From NCBI GenBank assembly GCA_050744245.1, contig JBOGGX010000282.1:1-14691 (forward strand): a stretch of DNA of 14,691 nt. Direction: 5' to 3'. Numbering within the stretch: the stretch's first letter is position 1; the number at the start of each line of letters is the position of its first letter. Below the pieces are notes generated by a model that was not told where the DNA came from, ran no database searches, and saw nothing but the letters and a program-made list of their open reading frames with translations. Positions 6,151 to 12,903 of the stretch are shown in pieces. Source of the DNA: JBOGGX01 sp050744245. GTDB lineage: Bacteria > Actinomycetota > Acidimicrobiia > Acidimicrobiales > JBOGGX01. The translations under genes were made by a program, and so were the position numbers.

Positions 6151-7289
6151 CAGCCGAGCACCCGCTCGTAGACCCGCTCGATGCGGTGGACCGCGGCGGC
6201 CAGCTGGAAGTCGCGGCTGCGCCCCTCGGCCCGGTGGCCAAGCTCCGATCTGAGGCCATCGTCGTCGAGGAGCTTGCCCAGGGCGGTGGCGAGGGCGTCG
6301 GCGTCGCCCGGTGCGACCAGCAGGCCGTCGACCCCGTCGGTGATCACCTCGGGGATGCCGCCGACGGTGGTGGCCACGCAGGCCAGCCCGGTGGCCATGG
6401 CTTCGACGAGCGCGATCGGAAGACCCTCGAACCTGGAGCTCAGGGCGAAGACGTCGAAGCCGGCCAGGAGCTCGAGGACGTCGTGGCGCGAACCGGCGAA
6501 GATGGTCGCGCCGGCCAGTCCGAGCGCTTCCGCTCGCTGCCGGAGCTCGGCCTCGAGCGGACCGCTGCCGACCAGCACCAGCCGCGCCCGAGGGTGGTCG
6601 CCCACGAGCGCGGCGAAGGCCAGCAGCAGCGAGGCCTGGTCCTTCTTGGCGGTGAAATTGCCGACGGTCCCGACGACCGGTTCGTCCCGGCCCAGGCCCA
6701 ACTCGGCTCGGGCCCGGCGCCGGGCCTCGTCGCCGGTGCGGATGGCTCGGGCGTCGACCCCGTGGGTGATGACCTCGACCGGCACCCCTCGGCTGCGCAC
6801 CGAGCGGGCCACGCCGTCGGACACGGCGATCACAGCCGCGTTGCGCCCGTAGGTGAGCCGGTTGGCCCATCGGGTCGGACGGCGGTAGCGATCCCAGAGG
6901 TTGTGCTCGGTGTGGACGAACACCGGCCGGCCACCGGGCAGGGCGAGCCGGGCGGCCGCCGCGGTCAGCGGCATGTGGGTGTGGACGACCTCGATGTCGT
7001 GGTCGCGGACCAGCCGGCGCAGGGCGCCGAGCCAGGCCACGCTCGTCGGTCGGCGGGCGTCGAGGCAGCGGACGGGCACGCCGGCGGCCTCGATGTCGGC
7101 CACGAACGCGTCCTTCCACGGGAGGAGGTAGGCCACCTCGACCCGGAAGCGCGACGAATCGAGCAGCCGAACGGCGCCGTCGAGCAACCGCTCCGTGCCG
7201 CCCCGCCCAAGGCCCTTGGTCAGCATCAGCACACCGACCCGGCCGTCCGCCTTCCGCTCGTGGTCCACGCCGTCGACTTTCCGCGCCAC
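6150..7289 (-). CDS. Family 4 glycosyltransferase
   Basis: A 379-residue GT-B-fold enzyme, predicted to be cytoplasmic or peripheral at the inner membrane and to transfer a sugar with retention. The N-terminal domain has the Gly-rich acceptor loop GLGRGGTERLL (26-36). The C-terminal domain has VVGTVGNFTAKKDQ (205-218), LVLVGSGPLEAEL (237-249) and the donor-binding E-x7-E motif (Glu288 and Glu296 in FEGLPIALVEAMATG). This is followed by GGIPEVITDGVDGLLV. All the usual GT4 landmarks are intact. The start is GTG 7289, 13 nt after the stop of the preceding glycosyltransferase. The Shine-Dalgarno there is weak, so an internal start a few codons later (GTG, then VLMLTKG) cannot be excluded. Donor sugar and linkage are unknown. 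It sits second in a three-gene minus-strand operon. Confidence 0.9.
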   Translation of the reverse strand: MARKVDGVDHERKADGRVGVLMLTKGLGRGGTERLLDGAVRLLDSSRFRVEVAYLLPWKDAFVADIEAAGVPVRCLDARRPTSVAWLGALRRLVRDHDIEVVHTHMPLTAAAARLALPGGRPVFVHTEHNLWDRYRRPTRWANRLTYGRNAAVIAVSDGVARSVRSRGVPVEVITHGVDARAIRTGDEARRRARAELGLGRDEPVVGTVGNFTAKKDQASLLLAFAALVGDHPRARLVLVGSGPLEAELRQRAEALGLAGATIFAGSRHDVLELLAGFDVFALSSRFEGLPIALVEAMATGLACVATTVGGIPEVITDGVDGLLVAPGDADALATALGKLLDDDGLRSELGHRAEGRSRDFQLAAAVHRIERVYERVLG

Positions 7290-7302
7290 TTCCGCGTTGA
7301 CC

Positions 7303-8400
7303 CTAGTGGCTGGCCGCCTCGTCCAAAAGGGCGGCCCACCGGGCGCCGACCACGCCGATCTCGAACCGCTCGAGGCATCGGGCGCGTGCGGTCATGCCCA
7401 TCGACCCGTCGTCGGCCAGCGCCCGCTCGAGCCCGGCGGCGAGGGCCTCGACGTCGCCCGGTGCCACCAGCACCCCGGTCTCGCCGTCGGCGACGACCTC
7501 GGCCACCGCACCGACGTCGGTGGCGACGACCGGGAGGCCGCTCATCCCGGCCTCGATGAGCACGCCGGGCATGCCCTCGGTGCGGCTGGGCAGGACGACC
7601 GCGTCGACCGCGGCGAGGACGTCGGCCGATCCGGCCACCCGGCCGACGAAGCGGACCCGGCCGGGGGCATCGGCCGCGGCCCGCGCCTCGAGCCTCGGGC
7701 GCTCGGGCCCGGCGCCGGCGACGAGCAGGTGGGCGGGCGAGCGCAGCCGGGCCACGGCGGCGATGGCCGCCCCGACGTCCTTCTCCGCGGTGAGCGACGC
7801 GATGCAGCCGATGACCGGTTCGTCATCGGGCAGGTCGAAGCCGGCCCGGGCCCGGCCGCGGGTGTCCCCGTCGACCACGGGGAAGCGCTCGGCGGGCACG
7901 CCGTTGGGGATCACCCGGATCCGGTCGGCCGGCACCCCGTGGAGGGCCGTCAGGACCTCGGCCGCTCCCGGCCACAGCGCGGCCACCATGCGGGCCCGAC
8001 CCAGCAGCACCCGGGTGCGCCACCGGCGCAGCCCGCGGGCCGACCAGACCCGCGGGTCACCGATGTTGCGGTACACGAACGGCACCCCGGTGCCGGCCAG
8101 GGCGGCCGCACAGGCCGGCAGGGTGCGCGAGCCGTGAGCAACGACCACGGCCGCCGACTCGGCCCGGGCCGTCCGCCGCAGGGCGACGAGGGTCGACGGC
8201 CCGAGCGCCGATCGGCCCAGGACGCGGACGGGCAGCCGATCGGCCGCCGGCCCGTCCGCCGCGTGGAGGGCGACCGTCGGCGCGGCCAGCCCCAGGCGTT
8301 CGAGCTCGGCCGCCAGGTCGACGGCGAACGTCTCGGCCCCTCGGCGCTGGTCAGACACCACAACCTGGAGCGTGGGGGCGCCATTGCGTCTCGGTGGCAT
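7303..8400 (-). CDS. Family 4 glycosyltransferase, compact
   Basis: A 365-residue GT4 enzyme. Landmarks are the N-terminal SDQRRGAETFAVDLA (16-30), IRVIPNGVPAERF (161-173), PVIGCIASLTAEKD (195-208), LLVAGAGPERPRLE (225-238) and an intact E-x7-E (Glu275, Glu283 in TEGMPGVLIEAGMSG). VVATDVGAVAEVVADGETGVLV follows. The start is ATG 8400, because homology begins there (LQVVVSDQRRGAE). The open frame continues upstream for 64 codons, but that stretch is the antisense of the divergent permease leader. It is the first gene of the minus-strand block and runs 13 nt ahead of the second glycosyltransferase. It is transcribed away from the exporter genes across a 96-nt divergent gap. The donor sugar is not deducible. 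Confidence 0.9.
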   Translation of the reverse strand: MPPRRNGAPTLQVVVSDQRRGAETFAVDLAAELERLGLAAPTVALHAADGPAADRLPVRVLGRSALGPSTLVALRRTARAESAAVVVAHGSRTLPACAAALAGTGVPFVYRNIGDPRVWSARGLRRWRTRVLLGRARMVAALWPGAAEVLTALHGVPADRIRVIPNGVPAERFPVVDGDTRGRARAGFDLPDDEPVIGCIASLTAEKDVGAAIAAVARLRSPAHLLVAGAGPERPRLEARAAADAPGRVRFVGRVAGSADVLAAVDAVVLPSRTEGMPGVLIEAGMSGLPVVATDVGAVAEVVADGETGVLVAPGDVEALAAGLERALADDGSMGMTARARCLERFEIGVVGARWAALLDEAASH

Positions 8401-8496
8401 TCCGGCAAAGATCAGTCGTTCGCGGGCGGGGGCCGCAAGGCGGGTGACCCTACGACCGCACGAGCGGGTGACGACGATGCGACGGGCGGTGGAAGT
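8401..8496. promoter_or_regulatory. Divergent gap between glycosyltransferase operon and exporter operon
   Basis: Promoters for both directions should lie in these 96 nt. A weak -10-like TAGGGT reads on the minus strand at 8452-8447 without a convincing -35. A 9-bp direct repeat GCGGGTGAC occurs at 8440-8448 and 8464-8472, with starts 24 nt apart, and could be an operator or paired -35-like elements. Nothing stronger is visible. Confidence 0.35.
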
Positions 8497-9348
8497 TTGA
8501 GCAACGCAGTACGGGCGGTTGAAGGGCCGCCCCCCGAGCTGATCTTCCGGCGGGTGCTGCGCCCGCTGACCATGGTGAAGGAGCTGTGGCACAGCCGCGA
8601 GCTCGTCGTCGTACTGACCGAGCGGGAGCTTCGGGCCCGCTACAAGCAGACCAAGGTCGGCTTCGCCTGGGCGCTCATCACACCGTTCCTGCTGATGGTG
8701 GTGTTCACCCTGTTCTTCAAACGGGTCGCCGACGTCCAGACCGACGGCGTGCCCTATCCCCTGTTCTCCTACATCGGGCTGCTGCCCTGGACGTTCTTCT
8801 CCGGGGCCATCGCCAAGGGCGCGGTGAGCATCGTCCAGAACCTCACCCTGCTCAACAAGGTGTACTGCCCGCGGGAGGTCTTCCCGCTGGCCTCGATCAC
8901 GCTGGCCGGGGTCGATACCGGCATCGCCGTCTCGATCCTCGGCGTCCTGTTCGTGGTCTATCGGTACATGCCCCAGCCCGAGGCGGTGTGGGTGCCGGTG
9001 CTGATCCTCGTGCAGCTGGCGTTCACGGTGGGGGTGACCCTGGCCCTATCGGCGATCGTCGTGTACCTGCGCGACGTGCGCCAGGTCCTCCCGATGTTCC
9101 TGCAGTTCGGCCTGTTCGCCACGCCGGTGGGATATGGGCTCGACGTCATCCCGACCGCGTGGTGGCCGGTGTACTCGTTCCTCAACCCGCTGGCCCCGGT
9201 GATCGACGGCTACCGGCGCACGGTCCTGCTCGGCGAGCCGCCGCGCCTGGACCTGCTCGCCATCGCCGCCCTGTCCGGGACGATCGCCCTCATCGCCGGC
9301 TACCTGCTGTTCAAGCGGATGGAGACGGGCTTTGCCGACGTCGCCTGA
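8497..9348 (+). CDS. wzm: ABC-2 polysaccharide exporter permease (Wzm-like)
   Basis: The 283-residue integral membrane protein matches ABC-2 permeases that export O-antigen, capsule or teichoic acid glycans. The N-terminal ELVVVLTERELRARYKQTKVGFAWALITP is the classic amphipathic lead-in of the family. Six hydrophobic segments follow, with LPWTFFSGAIAKGAVSIVQNLTLLNKVYCPREVFPL in the middle and VGYGLDVIPTAWWPVYSFLNPLAPVIDGYR near the C-terminus. I place the start at TTG 8497, because the family normally has a PPELxFRR segment before the conserved part and no ATG or GTG lies in frame nearby. ATG 8572 would cut that segment off. The preceding GGTGG is a modest Shine-Dalgarno. The 3' end overlaps the ATPase gene by 17 nt, as expected for obligate partners. 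Confidence 0.9.
   Translation: MSNAVRAVEGPPPELIFRRVLRPLTMVKELWHSRELVVVLTERELRARYKQTKVGFAWALITPFLLMVVFTLFFKRVADVQTDGVPYPLFSYIGLLPWTFFSGAIAKGAVSIVQNLTLLNKVYCPREVFPLASITLAGVDTGIAVSILGVLFVVYRYMPQPEAVWVPVLILVQLAFTVGVTLALSAIVVYLRDVRQVLPMFLQFGLFATPVGYGLDVIPTAWWPVYSFLNPLAPVIDGYRRTVLLGEPPRLDLLAIAALSGTIALIAGYLLFKRMETGFADVA
9321..9324 (+). promoter_or_regulatory. Ribosome binding site for the TTG start of the exporter ATPase
   Basis: GGAG lies 7 nt before TTG 9332, inside the last codons of the permease gene. No ATG or GTG in a better position precedes the conserved region, so this site supports the TTG start and translational coupling of the two exporter subunits. Confidence 0.6.
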
Positions 9349-10522
9349 AGGCACGATCGCGGCCACCGACATCTGGAAGCGGTTCCGCGCCGACCCGACC
9401 CGGCAGTCGATCCGGGCCCGGGCCAAGCAGGTCAAGCGGCGCATCCAGGGCAAGGGCCGGCGGGGCTGGCGGTGGGCGCTCGAGGACGTGGAGATGGTGG
9501 CCCGGCCCGGCGAGTCGGTCGGCCTGGTGGGCATCAACGGCTCGGGCAAATCGACCCTGCTCAAGATCCTGACCCGGGTCATGTACCCGTACGCCGGCCG
9601 GGTCGAGGTCAGCGGGCGGGTGGGCGCCCTGATCGAGGTGCGGGCCGGCATCCATCCGGAGCTCAGCGGCCGGGAGAACATCCACCTCTACGGCACGCTG
9701 CTCGGGCTGTCGCGGCGTCACGTCGCGTCGCACTTCGACGAGATCGTCAACTTCGCCCAGCTCGACGACGCCATCGACCGCCAGGTGAAGTTCTATTCGA
9801 GCGGGATGCAGATGCGGCTCGGGTTCGGCGTGGCCGCCTTCCTCGAACCGGACGTGCTGCTGGTCGACGAGGTGCTGGCCGTGGGCGACACCGCGTTCCA
9901 GCAGCGGTGCATCGACCGGATGCGGACCATGCTCCTTCAGGGGACCACCCTGGTCTTCGTATCCCACGACCTGGCCGCGGTCGAGGGCATCAGCGAGCGG
10001 GCCCTGTGGCTCCACGACGGGCGGGTCGCGCAGGACGGGCCGGTCCGCGACGTGCTCACCTCGTACCGCCAGGCGCTCGAGCAGGTGTCCGAGGTGGCGC
10101 CGTCCGACGACGGGCTGGTGCGCGTGCTCAAGGCCAGGGTCGTCGGGCCGGCCGGCGCGTCGGCCAGGACCCAGGAGTCGGCCGAGGTCGTGCTCGTCCT
10201 GCGCAGCGCCCAGCAGTTCGCCGGGCGGGTGTGCATCGGGTTCAGCGAGGGGCCGGCATCGCCGATCTTCCTGCTCCGCCACGACGTCCACCTGCCCGAC
10301 GACGACGAGATCACCGCCCGCTGCCAGATCGAGCGGCTGCCGCTCCCTCGGGGCCGCTACTTCCTGTGGCTCGGGGTGTTCGTGGCCAAGGGCGAGCTCC
10401 TCGGATGGCAGCCGGTGGCCCACTTCGACGTGATCGGGCCCAACCTCGACGAGGGCCCGGCCGGCATCGCCCGCCTGTCGCCGGTCTACGTGGCCGCCCA
10501 CTGGGATGTCGGCCGCGAGTGA
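9332..10522 (+). CDS. wzt: ABC polysaccharide exporter ATPase (Wzt-like) with C-terminal domain
   Basis: A 396-residue ATPase that should pair with the permease just upstream to move lipid-linked glycan across the membrane. Walker A is GINGSGKST (67-75, Lys73), the signature is YSSGMQ (155-160), Walker B is VLLVDE (175-180, Glu180) and the H-loop is His212. The stretch GALIEVRAGIHPELSGRENI (98-117) is typical of the Wzt/TagH/KpsT group. Residues from about 240 to 396 form a further beta-rich domain (VRVLKARVVGP...GRYFLWLGVFVAKGELLGWQP...HFDVIG). This resembles the Wzt C-terminal domain that recognises a modified chain end in O9a-type systems. The start is TTG 9332 with GGAG 7 nt upstream. The stop overlaps the next gene's ATG by one base (TGATG). 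The insert around 22-48, rich in Arg and Lys, is normal for this group. Confidence 0.93.
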   Translation: MPTSPEGTIAATDIWKRFRADPTRQSIRARAKQVKRRIQGKGRRGWRWALEDVEMVARPGESVGLVGINGSGKSTLLKILTRVMYPYAGRVEVSGRVGALIEVRAGIHPELSGRENIHLYGTLLGLSRRHVASHFDEIVNFAQLDDAIDRQVKFYSSGMQMRLGFGVAAFLEPDVLLVDEVLAVGDTAFQQRCIDRMRTMLLQGTTLVFVSHDLAAVEGISERALWLHDGRVAQDGPVRDVLTSYRQALEQVSEVAPSDDGLVRVLKARVVGPAGASARTQESAEVVLVLRSAQQFAGRVCIGFSEGPASPIFLLRHDVHLPDDDEITARCQIERLPLPRGRYFLWLGVFVAKGELLGWQPVAHFDVIGPNLDEGPAGIARLSPVYVAAHWDVGRE

Positions 10523-11709
10523 TGGTTCATTCTCGACGCATCTCGCGCCGCCTGGCGACGCGTCGTGCGTCGAGTTTGCCCCCGCCCCGCCCCGCCGTCC
10601 TGTTTGTCAGCGTTCCGACGGGCATCGGCGGCTCGACCCGATCGCTGGCCAACGTGCTGTCGTACCTGGCCGGCGACGCCGAGCGCATCCTGGCCGGACC
10701 GGCCCAGGGCCGCTTCGTCGAGCTGGTCGACCGCGAGCGTTTGGCCGAACGGCGGCTGGCGATCATCTCCCACCGCCCCCGGTTCCGGCCGCTGCGCCGG
10801 GCGTGGGCGTCGGTGCGGCTGGCCGTGTTCACCGTCGGCCACCGCCGGCGGCTGACGGCCATCCACGCCAACGGGCTCAAGGAGCTCAGCGTCGCGCTGC
10901 CCGCGGCCCTCCTCGGGCGGGTCCCGCTGGTGGTGTGGGTCCACAACTTCCTCCTGCCCCCGTCGGTGCGGCTGCTGGGCGGGGTGTGGCGGCGGCTGCT
11001 CCCCCACGGTGACGTGCGCTGGGCCGCGGTCTCCCCGTTGGCGCGCGATCTCGTGGTCGACGCCGGCCTGGTGGCGCCGGACGACGTGGTGATCGTGCCC
11101 AACCCGATCGACCCGGCGGACGTGCTCGCGCCGGAGCGATCGGACCACGAGCCGGTCACGGTCGCCTTCCTCGGCTCGCCCCGTGAGTACAAGGGCTTCC
11201 AGTTCCTCCCCGAGATCATCGAGGCCGTCGCCGCGACCTCGAGCGGGCCGGTCGAGTGGCTGGTGTTCTCCCGGCAGACCGACGACCATCTCGCCGCGAC
11301 CTGGAACCGGCTGCGGGAGATGGAGGCCGCGGGCGGCGGGCGGCTGTCGATCGAGGGCAAGTTCACCGACGTCCGGGCCGCCTACGCGCGCTGCGACGTC
11401 GTCGTCTGCCCTTCGGTGCTCGACTCGTTCTGCCGGGTCGCGGCCGAGGCCATGCTCAACGGGCTGCCCGTGGTCGGCAGCGACCTGCCCCCGATCCGCG
11501 ACCTGTTGGGCGACGACGACGCCGGGCTGCTCGTGCCGTCGGGCGACATCGAGGCCACGGCCAAGGCCGTCGCCCGACTGGTCGACGATCCCGACCTGAG
11601 GTCTCGCCTCGGGGCGACCGGTCGGGCCCGGGCCGCGGCCTTCAGCCCGGGACGGGTGCGCAGTCAGCTGCTCGAGCGCTACGGCATCCGCGACCGCGAA
11701 CTCGCGTGA
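10522..11709 (+). CDS. Family 4 glycosyltransferase with D-x7-E motif
   Basis: The 395-residue GT4-type protein begins with a basic leader (MVHSRRISRRLATRRASS) before the first beta strand PAVLFVSVPTGIGGSTRSL (24-42), which holds the acceptor-side Gly loop. Further landmarks are VVIVPNPIDPADV (189-201), VTVAFLGSPREYKGFQFLPEII (212-233) and the donor-site block PSVLDSFCRVAAEAMLNGLPVVGSD (297-321). The usual E-x7-E appears here as Asp301-x7-Glu309, a conservative change in the first acidic residue. Activity remains plausible, since the second Glu and the loop are intact. It is translationally coupled to the Wzt-like gene (TGATG, 1-nt overlap). That position suggests a role close to export or chain completion, but this is inference. 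Its end is followed by a gap with a separate promoter. Confidence 0.87.
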   Translation: MVHSRRISRRLATRRASSLPPPRPAVLFVSVPTGIGGSTRSLANVLSYLAGDAERILAGPAQGRFVELVDRERLAERRLAIISHRPRFRPLRRAWASVRLAVFTVGHRRRLTAIHANGLKELSVALPAALLGRVPLVVWVHNFLLPPSVRLLGGVWRRLLPHGDVRWAAVSPLARDLVVDAGLVAPDDVVIVPNPIDPADVLAPERSDHEPVTVAFLGSPREYKGFQFLPEIIEAVAATSSGPVEWLVFSRQTDDHLAATWNRLREMEAAGGGRLSIEGKFTDVRAAYARCDVVVCPSVLDSFCRVAAEAMLNGLPVVGSDLPPIRDLLGDDDAGLLVPSGDIEATAKAVARLVDDPDLRSRLGATGRARAAAFSPGRVRSQLLERYGIRDRELA

Positions 11710-11712
11710 CCG

Positions 11713-11752
11713 TTGACTAGCGTGCCCTCCTCGCCCGAGACCAGGAGGATCC
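11713..11752 (+). promoter_or_regulatory. -10-like promoter element and strong RBS ahead of a broken small gene
   Basis: TAGCGT (11718-11723) fits the actinobacterial -10 pattern TANNNT. It is followed after a short leader by AGGAGG (11743-11748) and, 4 nt later, GTG 11753. A TTGACT overlaps the -10-like element and is not at a -35 distance. The arrangement looks like a real gene start, although the frame opened by this GTG is not sensible. Confidence 0.45.
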
Positions 11753-11930
11753 GTGACCCGAAGCTCGGGAGCTCGTAGGCCCCGCTGGGCTCGAGGACGA
11801 GGTCAACCCGATCCTCGACTCGGTCGAGCAGTACGCCGACCGGGTGGAGGAAGACCCGAACACCGACGAGACGCTCGACGAGCCCAACTCGCAGTTGGAG
11901 GAGCTCGGCCTGACCGAGTGCGCCTCGTAG
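11753..11930 (+). pseudogene. Remnant of a small acidic protein gene (start region plus C-terminus in another frame)
   Basis: A different frame from that opened by GTG 11753 is open from 11757 to TAG 11928-11930. It reads like true protein: acidic and helical, with VEQYADRVEEDPN in the middle, and ending in LEELGLTECAS. A TGA at 11754-11756 stops this frame just upstream, and it has no ATG. The only internal GTG (11844) would leave 28 residues. The well-placed promoter and RBS (11718-11752) but out-of-frame start suggest a gene that lost its middle by deletion, or suffered a frameshift. The C-terminus resembles secreted or lipoprotein-like hypotheticals of actinobacteria, but I cannot name a family. 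If only a frameshift occurred, the protein would have been just 58-59 residues, so an internal deletion is more likely. Confidence 0.45.
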
Positions 11931-11940
11931 CCCGGTCGAC

Positions 11941-12903
11941 CTACCTGCTCGCACCGCCTGCCCGTCGGACCATGCCGGGCAGGCGGGTCCTGGCCCGGCC
12001 GGCGTGCCACATGAGCCGACCCCGTGCCGCGTCGAGCCGAGCCGGCAACGACGGGCGGGCCACGCCCCGTTCGTAGCCGAGCTCGTCAAGGCGGGCGCCG
12101 GCCACCGCCTCGAACCGCTCCAGGTCGGCCGTCGACATCTCGGTGCGCCACGAACGCCGACCCGGCGAGAGCGGCTCGGCCAGCCGGGCGTGGCGCGGGT
12201 TGGCCTGCACCTTGGCCGGCACTCCGTCGGCCCGCTCGAAGAACCGCAGCATGGCCGGCTCGAAGTCGAGGTCGAGGAACTCGCACAGCTCGCTCGCCAC
12301 CGGTTCCGGCTCGGCCACCAGCGCCTCGTACCGCACCTCGCGGTACCGCCCGCGACCGAGGTCGCGCCCGGCGGCGCGCCCGGCGCCCACCCTCGTCGTC
12401 CAGTTGATCGCCAGCTCGACCGGGTCCTTGGCGTTGCCGTCGATGGCCATGCTCGAGAGGGCGACGTCGCGGCCGTCGCGGATGATGTGGACCAAGCGGG
12501 CCTCGGGGAACATGGCCGCCAGCAGCGGGATGCGGAGGACGTAGCCGGGCATCTTGTCGCCGTACCGGGGCTTGCCCCGCTTGCTGGCGTACCGGGCGAA
12601 CACCCGGCGGGCGGCGTCGGGGAAGTCGACCACCGGACGCTCGCCGATGAGCGTCCGCAGTTCGTCGTCATCGAGCCCGAGGTTGGTCCTGACCGCGGCA
12701 TCGCCCGCCATGTCGTGGACGAAGCGCTCGCCGTCGAAGCCGCCGGGCCGCTCGTACCGGGCGCGCCGCAGACCCAACGGCACCACGAAACGGCCCTCGT
12801 GGGCGACGGCGAGCTCCGGGTGCGAATCGAGCACGGTCCGCAGGACCGTCGTCCCCGAGCGGCCGCAGCCGACGACGAGCAGGAACGGCGGCCGGTCCAT
12901 CAT
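11941..12903 (-). CDS. Sulfotransferase-family protein (PAPS-dependent, Sulfotransfer_3 type)
   Basis: The 320-residue protein has the P-loop-like 5'-phosphosulfate binding site GCGRSGTTVLRTVLDSHPE (12-30) and the 3'-phosphate binding segment RLVHIIRDGRDVALSSM (136-152, Arg142 and Ser150/151). These are the two signatures of PAPS-dependent sulfotransferases. YGDKMPGY (114-121) and WRTEMSTADLERFEAVAGARLDELGY (252-277) match the bacterial glycan/tyrosyl-protein sulfotransferase-like branch. No signal peptide or membrane helix is seen, so it should act in the cytoplasm on a nucleotide-linked or lipid-linked glycan, or on another small acceptor. The start at 12903 (ATGATG; 12900 is equally possible) overlaps the stop of the upstream sulfotransferase gene by 4 nt. 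An 11-bp perfect hairpin covers the last codons (11954-11986). Confidence 0.87.
   Translation of the reverse strand: MMDRPPFLLVVGCGRSGTTVLRTVLDSHPELAVAHEGRFVVPLGLRRARYERPGGFDGERFVHDMAGDAAVRTNLGLDDDELRTLIGERPVVDFPDAARRVFARYASKRGKPRYGDKMPGYVLRIPLLAAMFPEARLVHIIRDGRDVALSSMAIDGNAKDPVELAINWTTRVGAGRAAGRDLGRGRYREVRYEALVAEPEPVASELCEFLDLDFEPAMLRFFERADGVPAKVQANPRHARLAEPLSPGRRSWRTEMSTADLERFEAVAGARLDELGYERGVARPSLPARLDAARGRLMWHAGRARTRLPGMVRRAGGASR
11954..11986. terminator. Perfect 11-bp inverted repeat at the 3' end of the sulfotransferase gene
   Basis: CCGCCTGCCCG (11954-11964) pairs exactly with CGGGCAGGCGG (11976-11986) around an 11-nt loop. It lies inside the last codons of the minus-strand sulfotransferase gene, facing the plus-strand transcript of the broken small gene and the glycosyltransferase. 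It may end plus-strand transcription. No U-tract is present. Confidence 0.4.

Noticed and set aside
6151..7119. Upstream extension of the membrane-protein frame to 7119
   Set aside because: It is the shifted frame of the upstream glycosyltransferase. The membrane protein starts at ATG 6150, which overlaps that gene's stop.
7195..8496. Long open frame upstream of the permease start
   Set aside because: Antisense of the glycosyltransferase at 7303-8400, rich in Gly/Arg/His. The permease homology begins only after TTG 8497.
8401..8592. 64-codon N-terminal extension of the compact glycosyltransferase to 8592
   Set aside because: It would run across the divergent gap into the permease leader and has low-complexity, antisense-like sequence. 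GT4 homology starts just after ATG 8400.
9472..10521. 350-codon extension before the third glycosyltransferase
   Set aside because: Shifted-frame shadow of the Wzt-like ATPase (Arg/Gly/Pro-rich). The real gene starts at ATG 10522, which overlaps the ATPase stop.
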